Source: Patescibacteria group bacterium
GTDB lineage: Bacteria; Patescibacteriota; Kazan-3B-28; UBA10110
Assembly (NCBI GenBank): GCA_018817805.1
Contig: JAHITC010000041.1
Coordinates: 1 to 34,388, forward strand
Length of the DNA stretch: 34,388 nucleotides
Direction: 5' to 3'
Within the stretch, counting starts at the first letter, position 1; the number at the start of each line of letters is the position of its first letter. Below the pieces are notes generated by a model. It did not search any database, had not been told where the DNA came from, and saw only the letters and a list, made by a program, of their open reading frames with translations. Positions 1-9,900 of the stretch are shown piece by piece. The translations under genes and the position numbers were made by a program.

Positions 1-372
1 GCCAACGGGGATGCTGTCTTTTTGATTAGACCCGGATTTATCTTTAAATTGGGTCATTCTATTAAGCTCACCCATCTTGGAGATGGTAGTTAGAATCCAA
101 GCCAGCTCGCTATGAGCTGGTACTTGTGACTGAATAAAAATAATCGATTTTCTGGGGTCGATGCCAGCCGCTAAGTAGGTGGCGGCAGTTAGGTAAACGT
201 TTTTCTTTAGCTCTTTAGGGGGTTGCGGCAGGGTGATAGCATGCAAGTCGACTATACAAAAGAGATTAGTATATTTTTCTTGGCTCTCAACCCATTGCGT
301 AATAGCACCAAGGTAGTTACCTATGTGTAAGGTGCCGCTAGGTTGAATACCGCTAAATGATACTTTTTTCAT
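1..372 (-). CDS. trpS: Tryptophan-tRNA ligase, N-terminal part (cut by window edge)
   Basis: Tryptophanyl-tRNA synthetase, a class I enzyme that charges tRNA-Trp in the cytoplasm. I translated the minus strand from the ATG at 372-370: 124 codons stay open to the window edge, so the C-terminal part is missing. The N-terminus reads KKVSFSGIQPSGTLHIGNY, which carries the class I HIGH-like signature (HIGN). Further on, KMGELNRMTQFKDKS is the characteristic TrpS segment after the HIGH motif. The KMSKS loop lies outside the window. The gene is divergent from the nucleotidyltransferase at 447, with 74 bases between the two starts. A weak promoter-like TTACTA-17-TAGTTT with an upstream TGC can be read on the minus strand there, but I would not rely on it. 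Confidence 0.95.
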   Translation of the reverse strand, partial: MKKVSFSGIQPSGTLHIGNYLGAITQWVESQEKYTNLFCIVDLHAITLPQPPKELKKNVYLTAATYLAAGIDPRKSIIFIQSQVPAHSELAWILTTISKMGELNRMTQFKDKSGSNQKDSIPVG

Positions 373-422
373 ACAACTTAAAACTAGCACAAATTGGTGG
401 TCTTAGTAAGAGAGAGGTACTA

Positions 423-428
423 TATAAT
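423..428 (+). promoter_or_regulatory. Possible -10 element (TATAAT) for the nucleotidyltransferase operon
   Basis: A perfect TATAAT lies in the gap between the divergent starts of trpS and the nucleotidyltransferase. It predicts transcription from about 435, a 12-base leader before the ATG at 447. No good -35 lies at normal spacing and there is no TGn extension, so this is tentative. Confidence 0.35.
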
Positions 429-446
429 GTAAGTGAAATAGCATCT

Positions 447-1358
447 ATGGATAATAATAAAAAGGCCGTACTGGTGCCGATAATCTTCTTCAAGCACTAT
501 GATTGGGCGCTTAGCATTAGAGAGCTACGGAGATATCTATGGCAAGCCGAACTTTCAGAGAGCCAAATTGAGAAGGTAATTGAATCTGTGCCTAGATTAA
601 ACTATCAAGCGGGTAGGGTTTGGTTGGGCAAAGACGGTTCGTTGTTAGAGCGCACCAAGTTAGCCCAAGAGTTTTGGTGTAAAGTAAAAAGATGGAGGTG
701 GATTTTTTCGAATGTCCCATTTCTTTCACAGGTATTTGTGTCTAACACTTTAGCGTTCGGGGCAATAAATAATAGTAGCGATATAGACCTGTTCTTGATT
801 GGAAAGTCCAAACGGCTTTGGACTATGCGAGCGTTTTTATTAGTGTGGTTCAACTTATTTAATCTGAGAGTGCAAAGCACTAATAGGCGAGCTAAATTTA
901 GTCCGGAGTTTTTTGTGAGCGAGACAGCTATCGATTTGCAACCTTTGCTAATAGATAACGATTATTACTTTTCTTTTTGGTTAGCGGACTTAGTCTCGAT
1001 CTGGTCGGACAATGTTGTCGGAAAATTTTGGACAGATAACAATTGGAATAAACATAATCTGCCGATTGCCTGGCGAAGCCCAAACCAGCAACCGTTAGTG
1101 CCTATTAAGAGCTCATTCTTTAAGATGTTATGTGAGAGAGTTTTGGTCGGGAAAATAGGCGATAAATTAGAAGGATGGTTAAAACGCACGCAAGAAAAAA
1201 TTATTCTGCGTACAAATGAACGCTTAGGAGTTAATCCTAGTATTATAATGAGTGATGACATAATTAAATTACATTTTAACGATCGTCGAGCTCAGATTAA
1301 AGAAGAAATTGAACGGATGTTGCATGAATTTGAAGAAGTAAAAACAAAAGTATGGTAG
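447..1358 (+). CDS. Nucleotidyltransferase-fold protein
   Basis: Predicted nucleotidyltransferase of about 303 residues. The key motif is AFGAINNSSDIDLFLIG: a conserved G followed by a short turn and the metal-binding D-x-D pair of the pol-beta superfamily. Before it lies a helical segment rich in K, R, W and Y that looks like a small winged-helix or four-helix domain. An upstream in-frame ATG at 357 would overlap trpS and add 30 residues. I prefer the ATG at 447 (MDNNKKAV), because a TATAAT at 423-428 falls inside the longer version. No Shine-Dalgarno is visible. The stop overlaps the next start (ATGGTAG), which indicates translational coupling to the polymerase-like gene. The substrate is unknown; by context it may act in surface polysaccharide metabolism. 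Confidence 0.7.
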   Translation: MDNNKKAVLVPIIFFKHYDWALSIRELRRYLWQAELSESQIEKVIESVPRLNYQAGRVWLGKDGSLLERTKLAQEFWCKVKRWRWIFSNVPFLSQVFVSNTLAFGAINNSSDIDLFLIGKSKRLWTMRAFLLVWFNLFNLRVQSTNRRAKFSPEFFVSETAIDLQPLLIDNDYYFSFWLADLVSIWSDNVVGKFWTDNNWNKHNLPIAWRSPNQQPLVPIKSSFFKMLCERVLVGKIGDKLEGWLKRTQEKIILRTNERLGVNPSIIMSDDIIKLHFNDRRAQIKEEIERMLHEFEEVKTKVW

Positions 1359-2674
1359 ATTGGTGGGGAAAAATTGAGAGAGCGTTGTTGTGGTTAGTGT
1401 TAATAGTGTTGCCTTGGCAAATGCGGGTGGTGTTAATGCCAATTTTCCGATCTGATATTTTTATTGAATATTTGTCGATCTCTCTTTACCTAACGGATAT
1501 TTTAGTTGCGAGCTTGTTGATCGTTTGGATTGTGTTGATGCTTCTCAGGCGTCAAAAATTAATTCTAGGACAGAGGTTAATCTTTTGGTCTGTAGTAAGT
1601 TTCATTGGATGGATATGGGTAACATTATGTTTAACAAAATTAACAGGTGTTTTAATTAATCCAATAATAGGGGTGTGGGCGGCGAGTAAAATTACCCTGT
1701 TTGGTTTATTTTATTTTTACCTAATAAATCGAGTGAGAAGCGTAACAGATATAGTTATGCCTCTATCGATTGGAATTTTTTTACAAGGGGGCATCGCCAT
1801 AGGGCAATATTTTTCAAACCATTCTTTGGGGCTTAAACTGCTAGATGAGTCGGTGTTAGACCCTATTGATAGAGGGATCCCAGTGGTGATAAAAAATGGC
1901 ATTAGACAGCTGAGGGCCCACGGGTTAACACCTCACGCCAATGTATTAGGGGGATATTTAGCAGTTGGTCTACTGCTATTAAAAACAGAATTATTACGTA
2001 AAAACAATTATTGGTTATGGGTAAGTTTTTTGTTGGGAATGACTGGTTTATTTTTAAGCTTTTCTCGTACTGCTTGGCTAGTGTTTGTAATAGGGAGCAT
2101 TATTATCAGTTGGTATAGTTTGCGTTATAAGCTAGTTAATCCTGGTCGTTTATTAAAGGGATGGGCAATTAGCTTGGTTCTGATTGCTGTATTGGTAGTT
2201 AGTCAGTATCAAGCGGTTCTGCCACGAATAACTGCTAATCAGGCGATTGAGCAAAATTCATTAACCGAGCGCGAACAACAATTTGAAGAATTCAAAGACA
2301 TTTATTCTGGCAACGAAGCTTTTGGGGTGGGTATTGGCCAATATTTAGCAAATAATATGGAATTAGTTGATGTTATTTCTACTAACAATGATTACCCTCA
2401 ACCAGTGCATAATATGTTTTTGTTAGTGTTAGCAGAGTTAGGCATAATGGGGTTAATATTCTTTGGAATTGTTCTAATAAGAGGGCTAATTGAGCTCTGG
2501 AGAACAAAACCATCCCTTACTAAGATAGCTGTAATCTCGGCTTTGATGGGTGTCATAATCCTAGGTCTGACTGATCATTACATTTGGGATCTACAGCAGG
2601 GGAAATTAGTGTTTTGGTTAGTTTTAGCTTTAACTACCATTACTGGATATAATAAAGAGTATGGAAGAAGATAA
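1352..2674 (+). CDS. O-antigen ligase/polymerase-like membrane protein
   Basis: Integral membrane protein of 440 residues with roughly ten to twelve hydrophobic segments. It resembles the Wzy/WaaL (O-antigen ligase) family. The supporting signature is in the C-terminal half: the sequence RAHGLTPHANVLGGYLA, a transmembrane segment ending SFSRTAW, a long external loop with Glu- and Gln-rich sequence (about residues 300-345), and then VHNMFLLVLAELGIMG. The His-Asn followed by an LAELG stretch is typical of the family. These enzymes transfer or polymerise lipid-linked glycans on the outer face of the cytoplasmic membrane. The start overlaps the stop of the nucleotidyltransferase, and the 3' end overlaps the next gene by 14 bases, so the three are probably one operon. 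Whether it is a polymerase or a ligase cannot be decided from sequence. Confidence 0.75.
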   Translation: MVDWWGKIERALLWLVLIVLPWQMRVVLMPIFRSDIFIEYLSISLYLTDILVASLLIVWIVLMLLRRQKLILGQRLIFWSVVSFIGWIWVTLCLTKLTGVLINPIIGVWAASKITLFGLFYFYLINRVRSVTDIVMPLSIGIFLQGGIAIGQYFSNHSLGLKLLDESVLDPIDRGIPVVIKNGIRQLRAHGLTPHANVLGGYLAVGLLLLKTELLRKNNYWLWVSFLLGMTGLFLSFSRTAWLVFVIGSIIISWYSLRYKLVNPGRLLKGWAISLVLIAVLVVSQYQAVLPRITANQAIEQNSLTEREQQFEEFKDIYSGNEAFGVGIGQYLANNMELVDVISTNNDYPQPVHNMFLLVLAELGIMGLIFFGIVLIRGLIELWRTKPSLTKIAVISALMGVIILGLTDHYIWDLQQGKLVFWLVLALTTITGYNKEYGRR

Positions 2675-3044
2675 TAAGGAAATTAGCCATCATAAGGTTG
2701 AATTAGAGTTAGACGCCAAGATCTTCGCGGCGCTTAGTTATATTTCAGTTTTGTTTTTAGTTCCCTGGGTGGTTAAAAAGGATGATCGATATGTTAATTT
2801 TCATATTCGCCAAGGAGCTGCTTTATTTATATCCGAAGTGGTGGTTTGGTTTATCTTATGGACAATCGGATCATTTTTAACAGCCGTTATTGATATGAAA
2901 GCTATTATTATGATGATTTGGTTATATAAACTAATGTGGATAGGATTCGCTGCTATTAGTGTCTACGGAGTGTATTACGCCATTAAAGGTAAGAAAAAAG
3001 CCATTCCCTGGCTTTGGATTGTTTCTCGCAATCTAAAGATGTAG
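2661..3044 (+). CDS. Tic20/DUF4870-like small membrane protein
   Basis: A 127-residue protein with a charged N-terminus of about 20 residues followed by three hydrophobic segments. The segment KIFAALSYISVLFLVPWVVK followed by a charged D-D-R and VNFHIRQGAAL matches the arrangement of the DUF4870/Tic20-like family (hydrophobic helix, short charged turn, H-x-RQG, next helix). The function of bacterial members is not known. The start lies inside the 3' end of the polymerase-like gene with a 14-base overlap in another frame, so it should be co-transcribed. It is the last gene before tRNA-Ala. No terminator-like hairpin is visible in the 61 bases between them. Confidence 0.65.
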   Translation: MEEDNKEISHHKVELELDAKIFAALSYISVLFLVPWVVKKDDRYVNFHIRQGAALFISEVVVWFILWTIGSFLTAVIDMKAIIMMIWLYKLMWIGFAAISVYGVYYAIKGKKKAIPWLWIVSRNLKM

Positions 3045-3105
3045 TTGCTTGCCAAGGGGTGAGATTTAGCTTATTTTTAAGTAACTGTCGTAGAGTTGAT
3101 TAAAT

Positions 3106-3181
3106 GGGCCGTTAGCTCACTTGGTAGAGCGCATGCATGGCATGCATGAGGTAACCGGTTCGATCCCGGTACGGTCCACCA
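3106..3181 (+). tRNA. tRNA-Ala (anticodon GGC)
   Basis: A complete 76-base cloverleaf with encoded CCA. The acceptor stem pairs GGGCCGT with ACGGTCC and contains G3:U70, the alanine identity element. The anticodon stem CATGC/GCATG encloses the loop ATGGCAT, giving anticodon GGC for the codons GCC and GCU. The T-arm carries GGTTCGATCC. No clear promoter was found upstream, so it may be read from the preceding operon. Confidence 0.97.
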
Positions 3182-3235
3182 CGAATCATTTATGGGGCTC
3201 TGGTTTATAACTGTGTTAATTATTTAAAAAATATT

Positions 3236-3781
3236 ATGAAGAAAATAAACAACTTTCTGAAGTACATAACTGCTCTGGGGGTATGTGTGTTAATTAGGCT
3301 GTTACCTTGGAGGGTGCCAAACGTGGAGCCAATTATGGGCACATTGTTGCCAATTAGTAAGGGCTTTGGTTATGCAAGTGGTTTTTTGTTTGGGTTCATT
3401 AGTATTATCATTTTCGATTCATTCACTATGTTTGGAGTTTGGACTTGGGTCACAGCTATTGCTTATGGGCTAGTCGGTTTAGGCGGAGCATGGTGGCTAA
3501 AGAACAGAAAACCGAGTGCCAAAAATTTCGTAGCATATTCTATTGTTGCTACTTTAGCTTACGATTTTATGACAGGTCCAATTATGAGTAGTGTTGTTTT
3601 CAAAATGTCATTTATGCAGACGTTAATTGGACAAATTCCATTTACACTTTGGCATTTAGGCGGAAACATTATTCTCGCAGGAGTGCTTAGCCCTATATTA
3701 TATAAATGGGTCATTAGTAATCCAGAATTTAGTATTCAGGGGGCGAAGAATCTATTAGTTTCTCGCTCGCATGCTAAATAA
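3236..3781 (+). CDS. Multi-pass membrane protein, ECF-transporter S-component-like
   Basis: A 181-residue membrane protein with five or six hydrophobic segments. The central part has a glycine-rich pattern (SGFLFGFISIIIFDSFT, then WTWVTAIAYGLVGLGGAWWL) that recalls the S components of ECF-type vitamin transporters. An N-P-x-V-E-P-I-like turn, here PNVEPIMG, follows the first helix. S components bind a vitamin or metal and need an ATPase module (EcfAA'T), which is not in this window, so the substrate is unknown. The family call is from pattern only and is uncertain; another uncharacterised membrane family is possible. It stands alone between tRNA-Ala and leuS. No Shine-Dalgarno is visible before the ATG, only an A/T-rich run. 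Confidence 0.45.
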   Translation: MKKINNFLKYITALGVCVLIRLLPWRVPNVEPIMGTLLPISKGFGYASGFLFGFISIIIFDSFTMFGVWTWVTAIAYGLVGLGGAWWLKNRKPSAKNFVAYSIVATLAYDFMTGPIMSSVVFKMSFMQTLIGQIPFTLWHLGGNIILAGVLSPILYKWVISNPEFSIQGAKNLLVSRSHAK

Positions 3782-3790
3782 TTGAGCGTT

Positions 3791-3842
3791 ACCCTTCATT
3801 AAGGGTGTGTTAAAATTAAGCTGCCCTTCGAGCAGTTTAATT
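3791..3842 (+). promoter_or_regulatory. Two stem-loops in the leader before leuS
   Basis: Hairpin 1 pairs ACCCTT (3791-3796) with AAGGGT (3801-3806) over a 4-base loop. Hairpin 2 pairs 11 bases at 3814-3824 with 3832-3842 (one G-U pair) over the 7-base loop CCTTCGA. Neither is followed by a clean T-run. They could end the upstream transcript weakly or act in the leuS leader. A TATAAA at 3848-3853 just before the leuS ATG is a possible -10. Confidence 0.5.
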
Positions 3843-3858
3843 GTAGGTATAAATAGAG

Positions 3859-6231
3859 ATGAAAAGTCTGGGTGGAAAATTAGATCATCAAAAGAACGAC
3901 ATTAAATGGCAAAGATATTGGTTGAAACACAAGCTCTTTGCAACCAGGCCGCGCAAAGGTAAGAAAAAATATATTTTAGATATGTTCCCATACCCATCGG
4001 GAGATGGTTTGCATGTTGGGCATCCTAGGGGATACACCGCCAGTGATATATTAGCGCATTATTATCGTTACAAAGGATACAATGTGTTACACCCAATAGG
4101 TTTCGATGCTTTTGGGCTTCCTGCTGAAAATGCTGCCATTAAAAAGGGGGTTCATCCGGAAGTTAATATTAAGAAAAACACTAAGCGATTCATGGAGCAA
4201 CTTAAAATGCTCGGCTTTTCTTACGATTGGGAAAGGGTAATTAATACTTCAGAGCCGTCGTATTATCGATGGACGCAATGGCTATTTTTGTTGCTATATA
4301 AAAACGGATTGGCTTATCGCAAGGAATCATATGTTAACTGGTGTCCTAAAGACAAAACTGTTTTAGCTAACGAACAAGTGGTTCATGGTTGTTGTGAGAG
4401 ATGTGGCTCGCAAGTAAGCCAAGAGAAACGTCGACAATGGTTTTTCAAAATCACCGAGTTGGCAGATCAATTACTTTCCGGGTTAGATGATTTAGATTGG
4501 CCGAATGGTACGAAAGAATTACAGCGCAACTGGATCGGTAGATCTAAAGGGGCAGACATTGAATTCAAAATTAATAATTCCAAGTTAAAAATTAAGGTAT
4601 TTACTACAAGGCCAGATACATTGTTCGGGGCTACCTATTTAGTTTTAGCACCAGAATATAAGGATGTGCTTAAAATTGTTGCACCAGAATGTCTGCAGAA
4701 AGTTGAAGATTATATTAAAACAGCCAACAAAAAAACCGAACTAGAAAGAGTGGCTAATAATAAAGATAAGACAGGAGTATTTAGTGGTAGTTATGCTGTT
4801 AATCCAGCCACCAACCAAGAGATCCCAATTTGGATAGCTGATTATGTTTTAGGAGGTTATGGCTATGGGGCAATTATGGCGGTGCCAGCACATGATGAGA
4901 GAGATTGGGATTTTGCTCGGAAATATAAGTTGCCGATAGTGGAGGTGATCGACGCTCAAAAAAATTCTTTACCTTTTGTTGGTGACGGAAAGTTAATTAA
5001 TTCCGGAAAATTTAGCGGTATGGTGGCTACGGCTGGCGGATCAGCTATTACTAAATTGGTGGGAGGGAAGCTAACTACTAAATATAAATTACGAGATTGG
5101 TTGGTTTCACGTCAGCGGTATTGGGGAGCACCTATTCCTGTTTTTTACGATAAGGATGACAAGATAATTTTAGTTGATGAAAAAGATCTTCCTCTATTGC
5201 TACCTAAAGATGTAGAGTTTAATCCTACTGGTGAATCGCCATTGATGGGCTCTAAAAAATTTAAGCAGATTCCGCTTAAATATAAAAAACTGGGAGCAGT
5301 GCGTAGAGAATATGATACGCTAGATACTTTCGTCTGTTCATCGTGGTATTTTATGCGCTATGTTGATAACGAAAATAACAAGAGCTTGGCTGACCTTAAG
5401 AAGCTAGATTACTGGTTGCCGGTAGATGTTTATATAGGTGGCACTGAGTTTGCTAACAGTCATCTACTGTTTGCTAGATTTATTACTAAAGTTTTATATA
5501 AACTCGGTTTAATTAATTTTGATGAGCCCTTTAAAAAACTCCAGCATCAAGGCTTGGTGCTAGGTGATGGTGGAGAGAAGATGAGCAAATCGAAGGGTAA
5601 CGTTGTTAACCCTGATGAAATAGTAGAAGGATATGGAGCAGATGCTCTTCGTGTTTATGAGATGTTTATGGGCCCATTCGATCAATATATTCCGTGGAGT
5701 ATGGCGGGAGTCGAGGGAGCAAAAAGATTTATTAATCGGTTATGGGGGTTAAATATTGTAAGCAAGGCACTAGAGACGGATCGTGCTATTCACAAGCTAA
5801 TTTCGAAGGTAACATCCGATATCGAGAGTCTCCATTTTAATACTGCTGTTAGCTCGTTTATGGAGTTCGTTAATTTAGCAACTGATAAAGGCATTACGCT
5901 TAAAACTTTTAAAACTTTAGCGATTTTAGTTTCACCTTTTGCTCCGCATTTAGCCGAAGAAATTAATCATAAGCTTGGAAGCCGGAAAAGCGTGTTTGTT
6001 TCTAAGTGGCCGGAATTTGATGCCAAGCTGATTGAAGACCCAGTAGTAACTATAGCTGTTCAGGTCGATGGCAAGTTGCGAGCCACATTGGACGTGGGTA
6101 GAGATATTAGCGAAAATAAGGTAAAGAGCATGGCGCTTGCAATAGAATCTGTTAGTAAATATCTAATCAACAAAGATAATTCAAAATATCATTATGTGCC
6201 TAGAAAGATAATTAATTTTATTTCGAAGTAA
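3859..6231 (+). CDS. leuS: Leucine-tRNA ligase
   Basis: Leucyl-tRNA synthetase of 790 residues, slightly shorter than the roughly 860 of E. coli. The HIGH motif is in YPSGDGLHVGHPRGY (about residues 48-62). The KMSKS loop is in GEKMSKSKGN, at about residue 575. A Cys-containing insertion with NWCPKDKTVLANEQVV followed by CCERC suggests a zinc site. The CP1 editing domain is present, with the threonine-rich TTRPDTLFG and the VPAHDERD motif that holds the editing Asp. The C-terminal segment starting VQVDGKLRA is the usual tRNA-contacting domain. The start ATG follows a short AGAG. A membrane-protein gene starts four bases after the stop, so the two are co-transcribed. Confidence 0.98.
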   Translation: MKSLGGKLDHQKNDIKWQRYWLKHKLFATRPRKGKKKYILDMFPYPSGDGLHVGHPRGYTASDILAHYYRYKGYNVLHPIGFDAFGLPAENAAIKKGVHPEVNIKKNTKRFMEQLKMLGFSYDWERVINTSEPSYYRWTQWLFLLLYKNGLAYRKESYVNWCPKDKTVLANEQVVHGCCERCGSQVSQEKRRQWFFKITELADQLLSGLDDLDWPNGTKELQRNWIGRSKGADIEFKINNSKLKIKVFTTRPDTLFGATYLVLAPEYKDVLKIVAPECLQKVEDYIKTANKKTELERVANNKDKTGVFSGSYAVNPATNQEIPIWIADYVLGGYGYGAIMAVPAHDERDWDFARKYKLPIVEVIDAQKNSLPFVGDGKLINSGKFSGMVATAGGSAITKLVGGKLTTKYKLRDWLVSRQRYWGAPIPVFYDKDDKIILVDEKDLPLLLPKDVEFNPTGESPLMGSKKFKQIPLKYKKLGAVRREYDTLDTFVCSSWYFMRYVDNENNKSLADLKKLDYWLPVDVYIGGTEFANSHLLFARFITKVLYKLGLINFDEPFKKLQHQGLVLGDGGEKMSKSKGNVVNPDEIVEGYGADALRVYEMFMGPFDQYIPWSMAGVEGAKRFINRLWGLNIVSKALETDRAIHKLISKVTSDIESLHFNTAVSSFMEFVNLATDKGITLKTFKTLAILVSPFAPHLAEEINHKLGSRKSVFVSKWPEFDAKLIEDPVVTIAVQVDGKLRATLDVGRDISENKVKSMALAIESVSKYLINKDNSKYHYVPRKIINFISK

Positions 6232-6234
6232 ATT

Positions 6235-6873
6235 ATGGAAGATCAAGACGAAGCTAATCTACAAGTTGAGAAAGAGGAAATAATTGTCGAGAAAGAATGG
6301 GTGCGCATCGAGCGTCTTTTAGCTAAGAAAAACAACGCAGCATGTAGTATGGCGATTGTTGAAGTAGACAAACTTTTTCGCGAAGTTTTGGGTATAGTGA
6401 GTTTTGGTGAAACAGTTCATGAGGCAATAGCTAATGCATCGGGGATGTTTTCAGATATGAAGGGTTTGATGGAAGGGCGAAAAGTATATGAAGACATCGT
6501 AGAAGTGCCAGGTTTCTTGGTGGATAAAAATGTAGCTAAACATATAACGGCTATTTATTTGCAAGCTATTCTAGATATGTTAGGTAAAGACTATGAAGAC
6601 AAGGGCTATGGTAAAAAATTTGTAAACGAGCTGGTCTATTTTAGTGAACTGCATCCAAAGTTATTGCGTAATCTATTGGTGAGTGTTCTGGTGTTTCTGG
6701 TTGGTGTATGGTTTTTAGCTGACACTGCGCCTGGGCAATGGATGGTGGGGCTTGCTGTTGGGTTTACCAGATTTGTACTGCAATGGGTGTGGGGTTTGGT
6801 TCTAATTGTTTTAGTGGTGCTAGGTATCGCAATTATTAGTTGGTTATTCTTCGAAAAACGAAAAAATCGGTAG
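6235..6873 (+). CDS. Unknown membrane protein with cytoplasmic helical domain
   Basis: I do not recognise the family. The 212-residue protein starts with a Glu-rich stretch of about 35 residues, followed by a soluble, probably all-helical region up to about residue 138. Two or three strongly hydrophobic segments follow (about 143-160, 168-187 and 188-206), and the tail is basic (EKRKNR), which should face the cytoplasm. No catalytic motif is evident. The segment KLFREVLG near residue 50 and the aromatic/Asp-rich sequence near 120 are typical of helical bundles. It starts four bases after the leuS stop, so it is probably expressed with leuS. Linkage to leuS alone does not imply a role in translation. 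Confidence 0.75.
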   Translation: MEDQDEANLQVEKEEIIVEKEWVRIERLLAKKNNAACSMAIVEVDKLFREVLGIVSFGETVHEAIANASGMFSDMKGLMEGRKVYEDIVEVPGFLVDKNVAKHITAIYLQAILDMLGKDYEDKGYGKKFVNELVYFSELHPKLLRNLLVSVLVFLVGVWFLADTAPGQWMVGLAVGFTRFVLQWVWGLVLIVLVVLGIAIISWLFFEKRKNR

Positions 6874-6883
6874 AGCGAAAGTT

Positions 6884-6892
6884 TGTTACAAT
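6884..6892 (+). promoter_or_regulatory. Extended -10 promoter before dnaE
   Basis: The sequence TGTTACAAT is a TGn-extended -10. It predicts a start near 6899 and a leader of about 23 bases before the dnaE ATG, which is preceded by TAAGGG. No convincing -35 is present, as is common for extended -10 promoters. Confidence 0.45.
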
Positions 6893-6921
6893 AAAGTGTG
6901 CTTATTCTAAATCATTAAGGG

Positions 6922-9900
6922 ATGAAGTTTGTTCATCTACATGTTCACAGCCATTACAGTTTGTTAGACGGGTTAAGTAAAATCCCAGATCTAGTGGCAA
7001 AAGCTAAGGAGCAAGGCGCCGAAGCTTTAGCATTAACTGATCATGGAGTAATGTATGGCATCATCGAGTTCTACGAAACCTGTAAAAAGGTCGGCATTAA
7101 GCCGATCTTGGGAACCGAAGTTTATATTGTTGAAGGTAAGTTAGAGCAAAAAGAGAATATTCCAGGGAAGCATAGATATTTTCATTTAACTTTGTTAGCA
7201 AAAAATTATGCTGGATATCTTAACTTGATGAAAATTACCACCAAAGCGCATATTGATGGATATTACTACAAACCCAGAATTGATCACGAGTTTTTGGAGC
7301 AGCATAGTGAGGGAATTATTGCCTTGTCTGGTTGTCTGAAAGGAGAGCTACCTACAGCTATTGTGGAGGGTAATTTGACTAAAGCCAAAGAAGTTATTCA
7401 GTGGCACCAGAAAGTTTTTAAAGATGATTATTATATAGAAGTTCAGTATCATCCAAATATACCAGACCAAATTAAAGCCAATATAGGTTTGAAGGCAATA
7501 GCGAAAGAGTTTAGTGTGCCACTAATAGCATCGACCGATTCCCATTATATTAGGCCAGAAGATGCTGAGGCTCACGAAGTGTTGCTTTGTGTGCAAACTG
7601 GGGCAAAGCTTGCAGATGAAAAACGTTTTAGCATGAAAGGAGAGATCTTTGATCTAACTGACCCGTCTGTTATTGCAGAAGCTTTTGCGGATACCCCAGA
7701 GGTTATTGCTAATACTCAAAAAGTTGCAGACAAATGTAACGTTGAACTAGAGCTCGATAAAATTATTTTACCTAGCTTTGATCTGCCGGATGGTGAGACG
7801 GGGCATAAAGATTATTTAAGGAAGCTAGTTGATAGCGGCGTTAAAGAGTATTTTGGTGATCAACCATCTAAAGAAGTGTTAGAGAGGATCGAGTACGAGC
7901 TGGGTGTTATTCACCAAATGCAATATGAAACATATTTTTTGGTGGTGGCTGATTTAGTTGGGTGGGCTAAGGCTCACGGAGTTTTGGTAGGTCCTGGTCG
8001 AGGTAGCGGGGCGGCTAGTTTAGTGTCATATGTGTTAAAGATCACGGATATTAATCCGTTGGACTACGATTTAATTTTTGAGAGATTTTTAAATCCATCG
8101 CGTATCTCGATGCCAGATTTTGATATAGATTTTGCAGACGATCGTAGGGGAGAAGTTATTAATTATGTAGTTGAAAAATATGGCAAGGATAGAGTCTCAC
8201 AAATTGTAACATTTGGGACTATGGCAGCCAGAGCATCGTTGCGTGATACGGCCAGAACGATGGGAATGTCATATACAGAAGTCGACAGAATTGCTAAATT
8301 AATTCCATTTGGCTTATCTCTAAGCGAAGCTATTAGCGCCGTAGATGAGTTGAAAGATCTTTATGCGCAAAACGAACAGGTACGTTCTCTCATTGATTTA
8401 GCAAAAAGATTGGAAGGGGTGGTGCGGCACACATCAGTACATGCCGCAGGAGTTGTAATAGCGGATAAACCATTAGTTAATTACACGCCTCTACAAGTTG
8501 CGAGCAAAGGAGATATCTCGTATGTTACTCAGTATTCGATGTTTCCAATAGAAAAGTTGGGACTACTAAAGATAGATTTTTTGGGGCTTAAAAATCTAAC
8601 TATTATTAAAAATACGTTACGCATAATTAGAAAAACGAAAGAAAAAGAAATCGATATTTCCAAGATTCCTTTAACTGACCCTAAAGTGTTTGAACTATTT
8701 GCTAGAGGTGAGACTACAGGAGTATTTCAGTTTGAGAGTGAGGGGATGAAGCGAAATTTACAGGAATTACGACCAACTGTTTTTACCGACATTATTGCCA
8801 TGGTTGCTCTTTATCGTCCTGGGCCAATGGCGCTAATCCCAGATTTCATTGAGCGTAAGCATGGAACTAAAAGAACCGAGTATTTACATCCCAGGCTCGA
8901 ACCTATTTTAAAAGAAACATACGGCATTGCTGTATATCAGGAGCAAGTGCTTAGAATTGCCCGAGATTTGTGTGGTTTTTCTTTAGGGGAGGCAGATATT
9001 TTGCGCAAAGCTATTGGTAAGAAAATTGCCACTCTTTTAATGGAGCAGAAGAAAAAATTCATTGAAGGAGGGGTGGCCAATGGAATAAGCAAGGGGATCG
9101 CCGAGGAACTGTTTGAGTTTGTCGAGCCATTTGCAGAGTATGGATTTAACAAAGCTCATGCTACTTCGTATGCATTAATTGCGTATCAAACCGCATATTT
9201 AAAACGTCATTTCCCTAGTGAGTTTTTAGCGGCGCTTATGACCTCGGACCAAAATGATTTGGATAAAGTGGCTAAAGATATTGCCGAATCAGAGCGATTC
9301 GGTAGCAAGGTTTTGCCACCATCAGTTAATGAGAGTTTTACTGATTTTGCAGTAGTAAAAGAAACTGGCAATATTCGGTTCGGGCTTAATGTGATTAAAA
9401 ATGTAGGTCGCAAAGTATCTGATTTAATTGTTGAAGAAAGAGGTGAGCGCGGGCCATACAAAGACATTGCTGATTTTCTAAAAAGAGTGCCCAAGGAAGC
9501 ATTAAACAAGAAAGTACTAGAGTCTCTCTCTAAGGCGGGGGCTTTAGAAGAATTTGGTGATCGTAAGGAATTTTTAGAAAACGTAGACACGATGCTGGAG
9601 TTTGTGGGTACGCGAGATAAGCAAGGGGATATTAATCAAATTGGTATTTTTGGGGAAGGAGTAATAGCAGCTTCAATTTTTCAGCTTAAACCAGCTACTT
9701 GTTCAACTGAGAAGGAGCGCTTAAGTTGGGAGAAAGAATTACTTGGTACTTTTGTGTCAAAACATCCGCTTAAGGAAATTCTGCCAAGATTAAAAAAGAC
9801 CAATGTTAATACTACTGATATATCGTCTTTGCATGAGGATTCTGATGGGAAAGTCATTAAGTTAGGCGGCATGGTTTCAGTAGTTCAGAAAGTAAATACT

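Noticed and set aside
357-446. Upstream ATG for the nucleotidyltransferase at 357
   Set aside because: It would overlap trpS and include a TATAAT at 423-428; the extra residues have no family character.
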